Source of the DNA: Marinicauda algicola
Lineage (GTDB): Bacteria > Pseudomonadota > Alphaproteobacteria > Caulobacterales > Maricaulaceae
NCBI RefSeq assembly: GCF_017161425.1
Contig: NZ_CP071057.1
Coordinates: 2,047,501-2,111,500, forward strand
Direction: 5' to 3'
Length of the DNA: 64,000 bases
Part shown: one piece after another, positions 1 to 9,870 of the stretch
Layout: every line of letters starts with the position of its first letter
How positions within the stretch are numbered: position 1 is the first letter of the stretch
Position numbers and translations under genes: made by a program
The notes under the pieces: model-generated
What the model saw: the letters and a program-made list of their open reading frames with translations, nothing else
Databases searched by the model: none
What the model was told of the DNA's origin: nothing

Positions 1-563
1 CCGCGCACGTCGAGCGTCAGGACGCCGGACCACAGAAGCAGGGCCGGAACGATTCCGGCGAGGATGCCGGCAAGTCCGGTCAGGCGCCAGAGCCACCCAT
101 CGCGCAGCATTCCCAGCCCGAGGAACACGAACGCGGCCGAGGTCGCGTAGAAGCCAAGCGCGGCCAGGCTGCGGTTTCCCGCCCAGAGCAGCACGAAGAT
201 CTCATGGTGATCGGCCGGCGTCACGCGCTCGGCGACCAGCGGCGTGATGAACCCGCTGATGCTGGCCGCGCCAACATGGCCGAACAGGCTGATCGCGTAG
301 GCGACGACGCCGGCCAGCATCAGGAGGCCGGGCCTGCGCGCCAGCGCGAGCACGCACAATCCGAAGAAGATGACGGAGAGCAGGATGATCATCCCGGCGT
401 GCACGGACTGGTTGCCCGGCGCATGCCCGCCGGTGGGATGATGGGCCATTGCCAGGACGGTGGCCGCGGAGGCCGCGATCAGGAGGGCGCCGGCGATCCG
501 GCGCGCGCAGGCGCCATCGGCCACTGCGGGCGGCTGTGAGGAGGCGGGGGATGACGAGACCAT
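1..563 (-). CDS. Multi-pass membrane protein, unknown function (3' end outside window)
   Basis: Open minus-strand frame from an ATG at 563 running off the left edge, so about 187 residues are visible and the C-terminus is missing. After a short polar N-terminus (MVSSSPASSQPP) the product shows several hydrophobic stretches, for example IAGALLIAASAATVLAMAHH, MIILLSVIFFGLCVLAL and FYATSAAFVFLGLGML. The two histidine-bearing segments (MAHHPTGGHAPG and TPADHHE) are notable but I cannot assign them to a known metal site. The gene is divergent from the TetR-type regulator at 674, which makes it a likely target of that regulator. No Shine-Dalgarno is obvious. I do not recognise the family. Confidence 0.6.
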   Translation of the reverse strand, partial: MVSSSPASSQPPAVADGACARRIAGALLIAASAATVLAMAHHPTGGHAPGNQSVHAGMIILLSVIFFGLCVLALARRPGLLMLAGVVAYAISLFGHVGAASISGFITPLVAERVTPADHHEIFVLLWAGNRSLAALGFYATSAAFVFLGLGMLRDGWLWRLTGLAGILAGIVPALLLWSGVLTLDVR

Positions 564-626
564 TGGCGGCACCCGATTCTTGTTGAAGACCGAGCCCGCG
601 AGCGTAATTGTGTCCCGGCCCGGCGG

Positions 627-654
627 AACGGAATGCCGAACCGTTTTGACCGTT
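627..654. promoter_or_regulatory. Possible TetR operator
   Basis: The gap between the divergent membrane-protein and TetR genes holds AACGG (627-631) facing CCGTT (641-645), with a second CCGTT at 650-654. TetR-family repressors commonly bind inverted repeats in such divergent gaps. Arms are short, so this is only a candidate. Confidence 0.25.
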
Positions 655-673
655 ACCGGACGGAGAGGCGCAA

Positions 674-1240
674 ATGTCCGAACCTGACCGTTCGCGCCGA
701 GCGCCCGATCGCCGGGTGCGGCGCACGCGGCAAGCCCTCATCGAGGCCTTCAACCGCCTGGTCCTGTCCCGCCGCTACGAGGATATCCGCGTCGCCGACA
801 TCGCCGCCGAGGCCGATGTCGGGCGTTCGACCTTCTACGACCACTATCCCGGCCGGGACGCGATCCATCTCGAGGCGCTGCGCCGCCCGCTCGGCCTGCT
901 CGCCGATTGCGTCACGGGCGAAGGCGACCCCGTCGTGCTCACGCGGCTGCTGGGCCATTTCTGGGACAACCGGGCTCTCGCGCGATCGACCTTTTCCGGG
1001 CATCAGCGATCACAGGTCGTGCGGACCCTGGCCGAGCTGATCGGCGAACGTCTGGGCGGTGCCGATGACCAGGCCTGCCGCATCCTCGCCATCCAGCTGG
1101 CGGAAGGTCAGGTCGGGCTGATCCGCGCCTGGGTCTCCGGGGAGGTCAGTGCGCGTCCCGAGACCATCGCCGAGGCGATCTCGCAAGCCTCGGCCGAGGC
1201 CTGCTCGCGCCTGCGAAGCCCTTCCCCGCCGCCGTCGTGA
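674..1240 (+). CDS. TetR/AcrR family transcriptional regulator
   Basis: 188-residue protein with an N-terminal helix-turn-helix typical of TetR: RRTRQALIEAFNRLVLSRRY followed by IRVADIAAEADVGRSTFYDH at about residues 35-55. The GRSTFYDHYPGRDAI stretch is the hallmark recognition-helix region. The C-terminal half is a variable ligand-binding domain, so the inducer is unknown. Start chosen at the ATG at 674, with GGAGAGG a few bases upstream. It is transcribed away from the membrane protein at 563, the usual arrangement for a local repressor and its target. It ends 13 bp before the convergent purA stop. Confidence 0.85.
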   Translation: MSEPDRSRRAPDRRVRRTRQALIEAFNRLVLSRRYEDIRVADIAAEADVGRSTFYDHYPGRDAIHLEALRRPLGLLADCVTGEGDPVVLTRLLGHFWDNRALARSTFSGHQRSQVVRTLAELIGERLGGADDQACRILAIQLAEGQVGLIRAWVSGEVSARPETIAEAISQASAEACSRLRSPSPPPS

Positions 1241-1253
1241 GCCGGCCGCGCTC

Positions 1254-2543
<1,290 letters not shown>

Positions 2544-2702
2544 GGGGGAAACTCCGCGTGCCGCTCGATGAAACTGCGGGACGATGGCTTACCGGTCGCG
2601 CGCGCGGCCCGCAAGCGCGACGCGCGCCTTCGCGCGATTATGTGTTGGCAAGGCCCGCACCCTTCGGCCAGACTGGCGTGATCGACCGACAGGGGACAGA
2701 CC

Positions 2703-3320
2703 ATGCGCATCACGACGAGCCTTGCCCTCACCGCCTCGCTTCTCGCCGCGCCCGCCCTCGCCCAGGAGGAGGCGTCCGAAGCGCCCCGGGGCCCGCAGGG
2801 CTGCGGGGCCTACCCGGCCCATGACGATTTCGACTTCTGGGTCGGCGACTGGAACGTCTATGGCCGCGACGGGCGGTTCGCCGGCCAGAACTTCATCTCC
2901 AGGCGCTCGGGCGGCTGCCTTCTTCTCGAGGAGTGGTTCTCCGCCGGCGGCGGCGACGGCACCTCGATGAACTATGTCGATCCCGCCACCGGCGACTGGC
3001 GCCAGATCTGGATGAGCGCCAATCTCTATATCGATTATTCCGGCGGGCTGAACGCGGCCGGCCAGATGCAGCTCGACGGCGAGATCACCTATTTCAACGA
3101 CGAAGGCAGCTCCAGCGCCGCCTTCCGCGGCGTCTGGACGCCGCTGGAAAACGGTCACGTCATCCAGCACTTCAAGCAGTACGACGCCGAGGCGGAGACC
3201 TGGAACGACTGGTTCATCGGCTCCTATGTCCCGATCGCGGAGGATCCGAACGGCGCGGAGCCCGGGCCGGACGCGACGGGTCCCGCGATCGAGGAGGCGC
3301 CGGCCTTCGCGTTCGAGTAG
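2703..3320 (+). CDS. Exported DUF1579-like (lipocalin-like) protein
   Basis: 205 residues beginning with a clear Sec signal peptide (MRITTSLALTASLLAAPALA, cleaved near residue 20). The mature part opens with HDDFDFWVGDWNVYGRDG, the FDFWxGDW motif typical of DUF1579-like proteins with a lipocalin-like beta-barrel. It goes on through beta-rich segments ending at about residue 185. The role in these families is not established; small-ligand binding in the periplasm is an inference from the fold. It is monocistronic: a 10-bp stem terminator follows 20 bp after the stop. ATG chosen because it directly opens the signal peptide. Confidence 0.6.
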   Translation: MRITTSLALTASLLAAPALAQEEASEAPRGPQGCGAYPAHDDFDFWVGDWNVYGRDGRFAGQNFISRRSGGCLLLEEWFSAGGGDGTSMNYVDPATGDWRQIWMSANLYIDYSGGLNAAGQMQLDGEITYFNDEGSSSAAFRGVWTPLENGHVIQHFKQYDAEAETWNDWFIGSYVPIAEDPNGAEPGPDATGPAIEEAPAFAFE

Positions 3321-3337
3321 GGGATGGGAAGTCAGCG

Positions 3338-3367
3338 AAAAGCCCGGCTCGCTCGGAGCCGGGCTCT
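3338..3367. terminator. Hairpin terminator between convergent genes
   Basis: A perfect 10-bp stem (3341-3350 with 3356-3365, GC-rich, 5-nt loop) is preceded by AAAA and followed by CTT. It can act on both strands and separates the DUF1579-like gene from the convergent PagL-type gene. Confidence 0.75.
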
Positions 3368-3390
3368 TCCGGTCGGCCTGGCCGCCGGTC

Positions 3391-3954
3391 TCAATCCCCG
3401 AAATGCCAGCCGATGCGCACGCCGACCTCGTCGAGGGCCTGGTTGCGGCCGTTGCCGAGGATCTGGCCGTGGGAGAAGTGCTCGTAATACACCCCCGCGC
3501 TCCAGCGCTCGGTGACCATGTAGTCGGCGCCGAGCTGGGTGCGCCAGAGCCAGCGCGAGCCCAGCAGGGCGCGCGTGCTCGCCGTCTCGATCCGGTAGGG
3601 ATCGTCGGGCGGCAGATGGACGATGTCGTCCACCCCGTCATTGTAGGAGATCCCGAACGAGAACTCGAGCTCGAGCCGCTCTGTGATGTCGCCATCCCAG
3701 GCCAGCCCCGTCGCGACGAGATTGGTATAGCCCTGGGTGCTGAACGAGCCGTAGAGATAGGGCTCGGGCGACCAGATCGGCTCGAGGAATTCGGGCGTGT
3801 CCCACAGGAGCTCGATCGAGACCTGGGGCCCGTCCTCGGCATGGTCGACGACATCGTGGGCGACGAGGCCGACGCGGACCTCTTCGAGCTGGGCGTGCGC
3901 GGCCGCAGCGGTGAGGGCGGAGGCGGCGAGCGCCCCGGCAAGCAGGCGAATCAT
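3391..3954 (-). CDS. Acyloxyacyl hydrolase, PagL-type lipid A 3-O-deacylase
   Basis: 187 residues with a signal peptide (MIRLLAGALAASALTAAAAHA) and a small outer-membrane beta-barrel. Near the C-terminus YYEHFSHGQILG...DEVGVRIGWHF matches the PagL signature, in which His and Ser (HFS) and a downstream Glu (in DEVG) form the catalytic triad. PagL removes the 3-O-linked acyl chain from lipid A and so changes the outer leaflet of the outer membrane. The final residues GWHFGD fit a barrel whose last strand ends close to the C-terminus. It lies downstream of serC on the same strand with a 69-bp gap and may share readthrough. The exact acyl substrate cannot be predicted. Confidence 0.8.
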   Translation of the reverse strand: MIRLLAGALAASALTAAAAHAQLEEVRVGLVAHDVVDHAEDGPQVSIELLWDTPEFLEPIWSPEPYLYGSFSTQGYTNLVATGLAWDGDITERLELEFSFGISYNDGVDDIVHLPPDDPYRIETASTRALLGSRWLWRTQLGADYMVTERWSAGVYYEHFSHGQILGNGRNQALDEVGVRIGWHFGD

Positions 3955-4023
3955 GGTTCGGCATCCCCCGGAGATGGTTTATCGGGCGGCACCTTAGTAT
4001 CTCCCGCGCGAACGGGGAAGCGC

Positions 4024-5187
4024 CTACGCGCCTGCGCCCGCCAGCGCCTCGCCATAGGCCCAGTCGAGCCAGGGGCCGAGCGCGGCGAGATCGTCGGCGT
4101 CCACGGTGGGGCCGCACCAGATGCGCAGCCCCGCCGGCGCCTTGGGATGGGGGATGATGTCGAAGGCCGCCCCCTCCAGGTCGAGCAGCGCGCCCATCGC
4201 GCGCGACACCGCCCAGCGCTCCTCCTCGGTCCTGCCGGACAGATCGGCGCCGGAGAATTTCAGCGTCACCGAGGTGTGCGAGCGGATGGCGCGGTCGGCC
4301 GCGAGAAAATCGATCCAGTCCGCACCGTCGGCCCATTGCGCGAGCGCGGCGTAATTGGCGTCGGTGCGCGCGACGAGCCGGCCGACCCCGCCCTCGCGCT
4401 CGGCCCATTTCAGCGCGTCGATATAGTCCTCGGTGCACAGGAGCGAGGGCGTGTTGATGGTCGAGCCCTCGAACATCTTGCTGTCCTCCTCGCCGGCCTC
4501 GAACCATTGCAGCACGCGCGGCACGGGCCATGACGGGCGATGGTCGCGCAGCCGCTCGCGGGCGCGCGGGGACAGCACGGCGATGCCGTGCTGGGCCTCC
4601 CCGCCCATGCATTTCTGCCAGGAGAAGGTCGTCACATCGAGCTTGTCCCAGGGCAGGTCCATCGCGAAGGCCGCCGAGGTCGCGTCGCAGATCGTCAGCC
4701 CGGTGCGGTCGGGGGCGATCCAGTCGCCGTCCGGGATGCGCACGCCGGAGGCCGTCGCATTCCAGGTGAAGATCACGTCGCGGTCGAAATCGGCCTGCCG
4801 ATAGTCCGGCGCGCTGCCGTAATCGGCCCAGAAGGTGCGCAGGTCGGAGAGTTTCAGCTCCTGCTTCGCGTCGGTCAGCCAGCGCTTGCCGAACTCGTCG
4901 CACGCGAAGACGTCGACGCCGCGCGCGCCCAGCATCGACCACATCGCCCCTTCCAGCGCCCCGGTGTCGGAGGCGGGGGTTAGGATGACCCGGTAATCGT
5001 CCGGGATCTCCAGCACCGCCGCGGTGCGCTCCAGCGCCTCGGCGAGGCGGGCCTTGGGGATGCCGCCGCGATGGGTGCGCCCGAGCGGGGCGCCGGCGAG
5101 CGCGGCCGGCTCCCAGCCGGGCCGCTTCTTCGTCGGCCCGGAGGAAAAGCGTGGATCGGCAGGGCGGGTGGAGGGCTTCTGGGTCAT
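4024..5187 (-). CDS. serC: Phosphoserine aminotransferase (alphaproteobacterial type)
   Basis: 387 residues; makes 3-phosphoserine from 3-phosphohydroxypyruvate and glutamate in serine synthesis. The N-terminus MTQKPSTRPADPRFSSGPTK and the GRTHRGG segment are typical of the shorter alphaproteobacterial SerC. The PLP lysine is in TTFSWQKCMGGEAQHG, with CDATSAAFAMD supplying the PLP-ring aspartate. An upstream in-frame start would add about 50 unrelated residues, so I use the ATG at 5187. Divergent, 148 bp away, lies another class-V aminotransferase. In many relatives serA sits next to serC; here a PagL-type gene follows and serA is not in the window. Confidence 0.92.
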   Translation of the reverse strand: MTQKPSTRPADPRFSSGPTKKRPGWEPAALAGAPLGRTHRGGIPKARLAEALERTAAVLEIPDDYRVILTPASDTGALEGAMWSMLGARGVDVFACDEFGKRWLTDAKQELKLSDLRTFWADYGSAPDYRQADFDRDVIFTWNATASGVRIPDGDWIAPDRTGLTICDATSAAFAMDLPWDKLDVTTFSWQKCMGGEAQHGIAVLSPRARERLRDHRPSWPVPRVLQWFEAGEEDSKMFEGSTINTPSLLCTEDYIDALKWAEREGGVGRLVARTDANYAALAQWADGADWIDFLAADRAIRSHTSVTLKFSGADLSGRTEEERWAVSRAMGALLDLEGAAFDIIPHPKAPAGLRIWCGPTVDADDLAALGPWLDWAYGEALAGAGA

Positions 5188-5335
5188 GGGAGGGATTCGT
5201 CCGGCTGGCAGGAAGGCGCACTGTGCGACGCCGGGCAGGTGATGAAAAGGGGGAAGGCGGACCGGTGCGGCGATCTGCGCGGGCGGGCCTTTCCGCGCTT
5301 GACCGGAAGCGGAAGCGGGCCTACCCGCTCGGGCC

Positions 5336-6478
5336 ATGATCCAGCTTGCCGACGCCCGTTCCCTGTTCGACCTGCCGCGCGAGCGTGTCTGGCTGAACGC
5401 CGCCTACATGGGACCGCTGCCGCGCGCCGCCGTGGCGGCGGGAGAGCGCAGCTACGCGCGCAAGGCCGCGCCGTGGGACTATGACGTCCCGACCGACTTC
5501 TTCGCCGTGCCGAACGCCTTCCGCCGCGCCGGCGCGCGCCTGTTCGGGGCGCGCGAGGAGGACGTCGCGATCGTGCCCGCGGCGAGCTACGGCATCGCGA
5601 CCGCCGTGCGCAATCTCAAGGTCGGCGCCGGCCAGGAGATCCTGCTCCTGGACGGCCAGTTCCCCTCCAACGTCTATCCCTGGCGGCGCATGGCCGAGCG
5701 CGACCGGGCGCGGATCCGCACGGTGAACCGCCGCGAGGGGGAGAGCTGGAGCGAGGCGCTGCTCGCCGCGATCGGACCCCAGACCGGGCTCGTCGCCTGC
5801 GCGGGCACGCACTGGATCGATGGCGGGCGGATCGACCTGCAGGCGGTCTCCCGGCGCTGCCGGGAATTCGGCGCCCATCTCGTGCTCGACCTCACCCAGT
5901 CGCTGGGCGTGCAGGCCTTCGACGCGGGGACCGTCGATCCCGACTTCGCCGTGGCGGCCAATTACAAATGGCTCCTGGGGCCCTACTCGACCGGCATGCT
6001 CTACGCCGCGCCGCGCCACCAGAACGGCGAGCCGCTGGAGGAGAACTGGATCGGGCGCGAGGGCTCGTCCGATTTCGCCGGACTGACGCAGTACCGCGAC
6101 GGATACGATCCCGGCGCGCGGCGCTTCGACATGGGCGAGCGCGGCAATTTCCAGCTCCTGCCGGCCGCGATCGAATCCCTCGAATTGCTGAACGGCTTCG
6201 GCGTGCGCGCGATCGAGGCGCGCCTCGGCGAGCTGTCCGACGCCATCGTCGAGGCGGTGAAGCCGCTGGGCCTTGCCGCCGACACGCCCGAGCGGGCCGC
6301 GCACTATCTCGCCCTGACCCTTCCCGGCGGCGCACCGGGCGACCTGCTCGCGCGCCTCGCCGCGCAGAAGGTGCACGTCTCCCAGCGCGGGCCGCGGCTT
6401 CGCGTCTCGGCCCACATCTACAATGACGAGGCCGATATCGCGCGCTTCGCCGCGGCGCTGAAGGACGCGCTCGCGTGA
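5336..6478 (+). CDS. Class-V aminotransferase (NifS/kynureninase-like fold)
   Basis: 380-residue PLP enzyme of fold type I. WLNAAYMGPLP at the start matches the substrate loop of the class. HLVLDLTQSLGVQAFD holds the PLP aspartate and glutamine, and AANYKWLLGPYSTG has the Schiff-base lysine at about residue 211. There is no catalytic-loop cysteine like that of cysteine desulfurases, so sulfur transfer is unlikely; the natural substrate is unknown. The stop overlaps the GTG start of the EamA transporter by 4 bp (GTGA), implying coupled translation and perhaps a shared metabolite. It is divergent from serC. Confidence 0.75.
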   Translation: MIQLADARSLFDLPRERVWLNAAYMGPLPRAAVAAGERSYARKAAPWDYDVPTDFFAVPNAFRRAGARLFGAREEDVAIVPAASYGIATAVRNLKVGAGQEILLLDGQFPSNVYPWRRMAERDRARIRTVNRREGESWSEALLAAIGPQTGLVACAGTHWIDGGRIDLQAVSRRCREFGAHLVLDLTQSLGVQAFDAGTVDPDFAVAANYKWLLGPYSTGMLYAAPRHQNGEPLEENWIGREGSSDFAGLTQYRDGYDPGARRFDMGERGNFQLLPAAIESLELLNGFGVRAIEARLGELSDAIVEAVKPLGLAADTPERAAHYLALTLPGGAPGDLLARLAAQKVHVSQRGPRLRVSAHIYNDEADIARFAAALKDALA

Positions 6479-7371
6479 CGCCGGAGCGTCCGGGCGTGCA
6501 GGGCTGGGGCGGGCTCGTCGTGCTCGCCCTGGTGTGGGGATCGGCCTTCGCCTTCATCCGGGTGGGCGTGGAGACCCTGCCGCCCTCCCTCGTCGCCTTC
6601 GGGCGCCTCGCCGTGGCGGCCCTCGCGCTGACCGCCTGGATGGTCTACCGCCGGCGGCGCCTGCCCCCGCTCGCCGATCCGCGCTGGCTCTGGCTCGCCG
6701 CGCTCGGCCTGTTCGGCAACGCCCTTCCTTTCACCCTCATCGCCGCCGGACAGACCACGGTGCCCTCCGGCGTGGCGGGCATCCTGATGGGCATGACCCC
6801 GCTCGCCATCATCGCCGCGGCCCATTTCGTGCTGCCGAACGAGAGGCTGACGGCGTGGAAGGCGGCCGGTTTCCTGATGGGCTTTGCCGGCATCGTGATG
6901 CTGACCGGGCCGGCCGCGCTCGCCGGCATGCTGGAGGCCGATTTCCTCGGCCAGCTCGCCATCCTCGCCGCGACGCTGTGCTATGCCACCCACGCCATCG
7001 CCTATCAGCGCATGCCGGAAATGGCGCCGAGCGCGGTGGCGGCCGGATCGATGATCTGCGCCGCCCTGCTCGCCGCGCCGCTCGCGGCCTTCGACGCGAT
7101 GGCCGGGCCCGCCCTCGCCCCCAGCGCGGCCTCGCTCGGCGCGGTGCTGGTCCTCGGCCTGTTCCCGACCGCGCTCGCCGGCATCGTCTACATGATGATC
7201 GCGAGGAAGGTCGGGGCGGCCTTCATCGCCATGATCAACTACGTGGTTCCCGTGGTCGCGGCGCTGATCGGCGTCGCGCTCGGCGAGACGCTCGGCCTCA
7301 ACGCCTTCCTCGCCCTCGCCGTGATCCTCGCCGGCATCGCGGTGGCGCGCAGGAGGCCCGCCCCCCGCTAG
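6475..7371 (+). CDS. EamA/DMT-superfamily transporter
   Basis: 298 residues with about ten transmembrane helices arranged as two EamA repeats (roughly residues 10-140 and 155-290). Motifs typical of the family include LVWGSAFAFIRVG in helix 1, the FTLIAAGQTTVPSGVAGILM stretch and YMMIARKVGAAFIAMINYVV in the second repeat. It starts with GTG overlapping the aminotransferase stop by 4 bp. Members export amino acids, metabolites or nucleosides; pairing with an aminotransferase hints at efflux of an amino-acid-like compound, but that is inference. Its TAG stop shares the CTAG tetranucleotide 7368-7371 with the convergent SelD-fusion gene. Confidence 0.88.
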   Translation: MTPERPGVQGWGGLVVLALVWGSAFAFIRVGVETLPPSLVAFGRLAVAALALTAWMVYRRRRLPPLADPRWLWLAALGLFGNALPFTLIAAGQTTVPSGVAGILMGMTPLAIIAAAHFVLPNERLTAWKAAGFLMGFAGIVMLTGPAALAGMLEADFLGQLAILAATLCYATHAIAYQRMPEMAPSAVAAGSMICAALLAAPLAAFDAMAGPALAPSAASLGAVLVLGLFPTALAGIVYMMIARKVGAAFIAMINYVVPVVAALIGVALGETLGLNAFLALAVILAGIAVARRRPAPR

Positions 7372-9578
7372 GCGAGCGCGATGCGCCCCGCCCCGCCGGC
7401 GACCTCGCCCACGATCGCGGCCGGGTAGCCGGCCTCGATCAGCGCGTCGATCACGTCGCCGGCCCTCTCGCGCGGCACCCCGGCCAGCAGGCCACCGGCG
7501 GTCTGGGGATCGAACAGGAGCTGGGCCTTCGCGCCCCCGAGAACGCCCGCCTCCGCCTCGATCGCGCCGGCGGCGCGGGCATTGTCGGCGTGCAGCGAGC
7601 TGGTCACGCCGGCCGCGATCAGATCGAGCGCGCCCGGCAGGGCCGGGACCCGGTCGAGCGCCACCCGCGCGCCGGTCCCCGAAGCCTCGCACATCGCCAG
7701 AAGATGGCCGGCCAGGCCGAAGCCGGTCACGTCCGTCATCGCGCTCGCATGCGGGGCGAGGATCTCCGCCGCGCGCCCGTTGGCCCGCTGCATGGCCTCG
7801 AGCGCGGCGGCATAGTCGCGCCCCCTGGCCTGCCCGCGCATCTCCCCGGCCAGGATCGCCCCGGTGCCCAGCGGCTTGGTCAGGATCAGCGCCTCACCCG
7901 GCTTCAGCCCGCCGATGCCGATCGCACGCCCGTCCGGGGCAAGGCCGGTGACGGTGAGGCCGACCGTGAACTCCGCCCCCTGGCTGGTATGGCCGCCGAC
8001 GAGATCGGCCCCGGCCTCGGCCAGGATGGACTGCACGCCCGACAGGAACTCGCGCGCCGTGCGCGTCTGCAGTGCGGCGGACAGCCTGGGCAGGGTGATC
8101 TGGGCGAGCACGGCCTGCGGGCGCGCGCCCATCGCCCAGACATCGCCGAGCGCATGGACGGCGAGGATGCGCCCCAGGACATAGCCGTCCTGCGTGAACG
8201 CACGGAAATGATCGGTGGTGACGACCTGCGCACCCGCCTCGCCCCATCTCAGCACCGCCGCGTCGTCGCCTGCCCCGGCCAGCACGTCGGCGCGCGACGG
8301 GGCGGGAAGCGCCGCCAGCGCCTCGGCGAGCGCGGAGCGGGCGAGCTTCGACCCGCAACCCGCGCACAGCGGCGCCCCGGCCTCGAGCGCCCGCACGCCC
8401 TCCGCGACCGGACCCTCGACGGGCTCGGGCGGAGCCATCTGCGGCAGGTCGGACAGGCGCGCCATGAAGCGGGTGTCGATGAGGTGCTTCCAGCGCCACA
8501 GCCAGCGGGCCGAGAGGGCAAGGCCCCACTTCTCCGCGGCCGCGCGCTTTTCGCCGAGACTGACCAGCTTGAGATAATCGGCCTGCGGCTCGAAGCGCGT
8601 CAGCTTCCGGCCCGACAGGGCCGCGCGCAGATTCGCGTGCAGCGCCTTTCCCGCGCGCACCGCATAGACCCCGGCCTTCGGGCGCGGGGCGTGCCCGAGA
8701 TGGGCGATGTCCCCGGCGGCGAAGACGTGGGGATGACTGACCGATCGCAGATACGGGTCGACCCGCACGAACCCGTCCTCCAGGGCGAGCCCGGTGTCCT
8801 GCAGCCAGCCGGCCGGCTCGGCCCCGGCGGTCGAGGCGATGAAGGCGGCAGGGATTTCCTCGCCGCTGGTCAGGCGCAGCATTCCGGGCGCGGCGCGCCC
8901 GGCCTCCACCCCGGCATGGACCGCGATGTCCGCGCGGGCGAGCGCCCGGGCGAGCTCGCGCCGCAGGGCGGCGGCGTCGTTCGGCAGGATGGCCGCGTTG
9001 CGCTCGACGACGGCGACCTTCACCGCCCTGGCATCGCGCACCGCACCGCGCAGGCGGTGGGCCATGGCGAGCGCCAGCTCGCACCCGCCCACCCCGCCGC
9101 CGATCGCCACCGCATGGGGCGGCGTGCGCCCGGCCGCCACCTCGGCGAGGAAGGCGTCCCAGGCGTTCGCGAAGCCCTGCATCGGCTTGACGCGGTGCGA
9201 TGCGTGCCCGCTGCCGGACAGGCCGGAGCGCGCCGAGACGCCGATATTGATCGAGCAGATGTCGAACTCGAGCGGCGGGCGCGATCTCAGCGCGACCTGC
9301 CGGCGCTCGGGATCGAGCCCGACGGCCGCATCGAGAACGATGCGCGCACCGGCGAAACGGGCCAGGCGCACGAGGTCGATCTCGACCGCCTCGCGCGCGT
9401 AGTGGCCCGCGACATAGCCGGGCAGCATGCCGGTATAGGGTGCTTCCGGGCCGGGATTGACGAGGGTGACGCGCACGCCGGGCAGCGGCTTCATCGCCCA
9501 CATGCGCAGCATCACGCCATGGGCGTGGCCGCCGCCGATCAGGACGAGGTCGCGGGTGCGCGGGACGGGGTCGAACAT
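7368..9578 (-). CDS. selD: Fusion of NADH dehydrogenase-like FAD domain and selenophosphate synthase
   Basis: 736 residues. Residues 1 to about 360 form an FAD/NAD-dependent oxidoreductase: LVLIGGGHAHG is the FAD-binding GxGxxG, AVAIGGGVGGCELA the NAD-binding motif, and FAAGDIAHLGH the C-terminal FAD contact. From about residue 400 a full SelD domain follows: CAGCGSK aligns with the catalytic Cys and Lys of E. coli SelD (its GAGCGCK), then GDDAAVL, TTDHFRAF, GGHTSQGAEF and MTDVTGFGLAGHL. SelD makes selenophosphate from selenide and ATP. Such fusions are known in some bacteria and algae; the oxidoreductase may supply reduced selenium, which is unproven. No selA, selB, selU or tRNA-Sec is visible here. 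Start is the ATG at 9578. Confidence 0.92.
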   Translation of the reverse strand: MFDPVPRTRDLVLIGGGHAHGVMLRMWAMKPLPGVRVTLVNPGPEAPYTGMLPGYVAGHYAREAVEIDLVRLARFAGARIVLDAAVGLDPERRQVALRSRPPLEFDICSINIGVSARSGLSGSGHASHRVKPMQGFANAWDAFLAEVAAGRTPPHAVAIGGGVGGCELALAMAHRLRGAVRDARAVKVAVVERNAAILPNDAAALRRELARALARADIAVHAGVEAGRAAPGMLRLTSGEEIPAAFIASTAGAEPAGWLQDTGLALEDGFVRVDPYLRSVSHPHVFAAGDIAHLGHAPRPKAGVYAVRAGKALHANLRAALSGRKLTRFEPQADYLKLVSLGEKRAAAEKWGLALSARWLWRWKHLIDTRFMARLSDLPQMAPPEPVEGPVAEGVRALEAGAPLCAGCGSKLARSALAEALAALPAPSRADVLAGAGDDAAVLRWGEAGAQVVTTDHFRAFTQDGYVLGRILAVHALGDVWAMGARPQAVLAQITLPRLSAALQTRTAREFLSGVQSILAEAGADLVGGHTSQGAEFTVGLTVTGLAPDGRAIGIGGLKPGEALILTKPLGTGAILAGEMRGQARGRDYAAALEAMQRANGRAAEILAPHASAMTDVTGFGLAGHLLAMCEASGTGARVALDRVPALPGALDLIAAGVTSSLHADNARAAGAIEAEAGVLGGAKAQLLFDPQTAGGLLAGVPRERAGDVIDALIEAGYPAAIVGEVAGGAGRIALA

Positions 9579-9748
9579 GGCGCGTTCCTAGCCGAGGCGA
9601 AGGAGCGCGGCAAAAAGTTTGCAAGATTTGCAGCAGCCGGCGGGAGCCTTTCGCGATCCGGCGCGTTCCGGGGCGCGAGGACGAAGATCAACCCTCCTGC
9701 TTCCCCTGTGCGCACCCTGTCCCCCAAGCCCAGATGCGCACAAACCGG

Positions 9749-9788
9749 CGGCGGTCCCGGAATTCTGCCGGGGCCGCCGTCTTGTTTT
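9749..9788 (+). terminator. Strong rho-independent terminator without an obvious upstream gene
   Basis: A 12-bp stem (9749-9760 with 9768-9779, one G-U pair) and 7-nt loop is followed by TCTTGTTTT, the form of a plus-strand intrinsic terminator. The preceding 170 bp carry no convincing plus-strand CDS because selD is read on the other strand. It may end a short untranslated RNA or limit transcription into the small-protein cluster at 9871. Confidence 0.65.
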
Positions 9789-9870
9789 GCGGTGCCGCGG
9801 CGGAACCATCAAACCCGCTCCTAGTTGTTCGGTCAGGACCTGTAACTCACGGCCCGACAGGAGACCGGAC

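Noticed and set aside
9600-9700. Selenoprotein or SECIS-like element next to selD
   Set aside because: No in-frame TGA within an otherwise conserved redox protein was visible nearby.
6534-9824. Long plus-strand open frame across the SelD fusion gene
   Set aside because: It is antisense to a fully recognisable protein and its translation is Arg/Gly/Ala-rich low-complexity, as expected in high-GC DNA.
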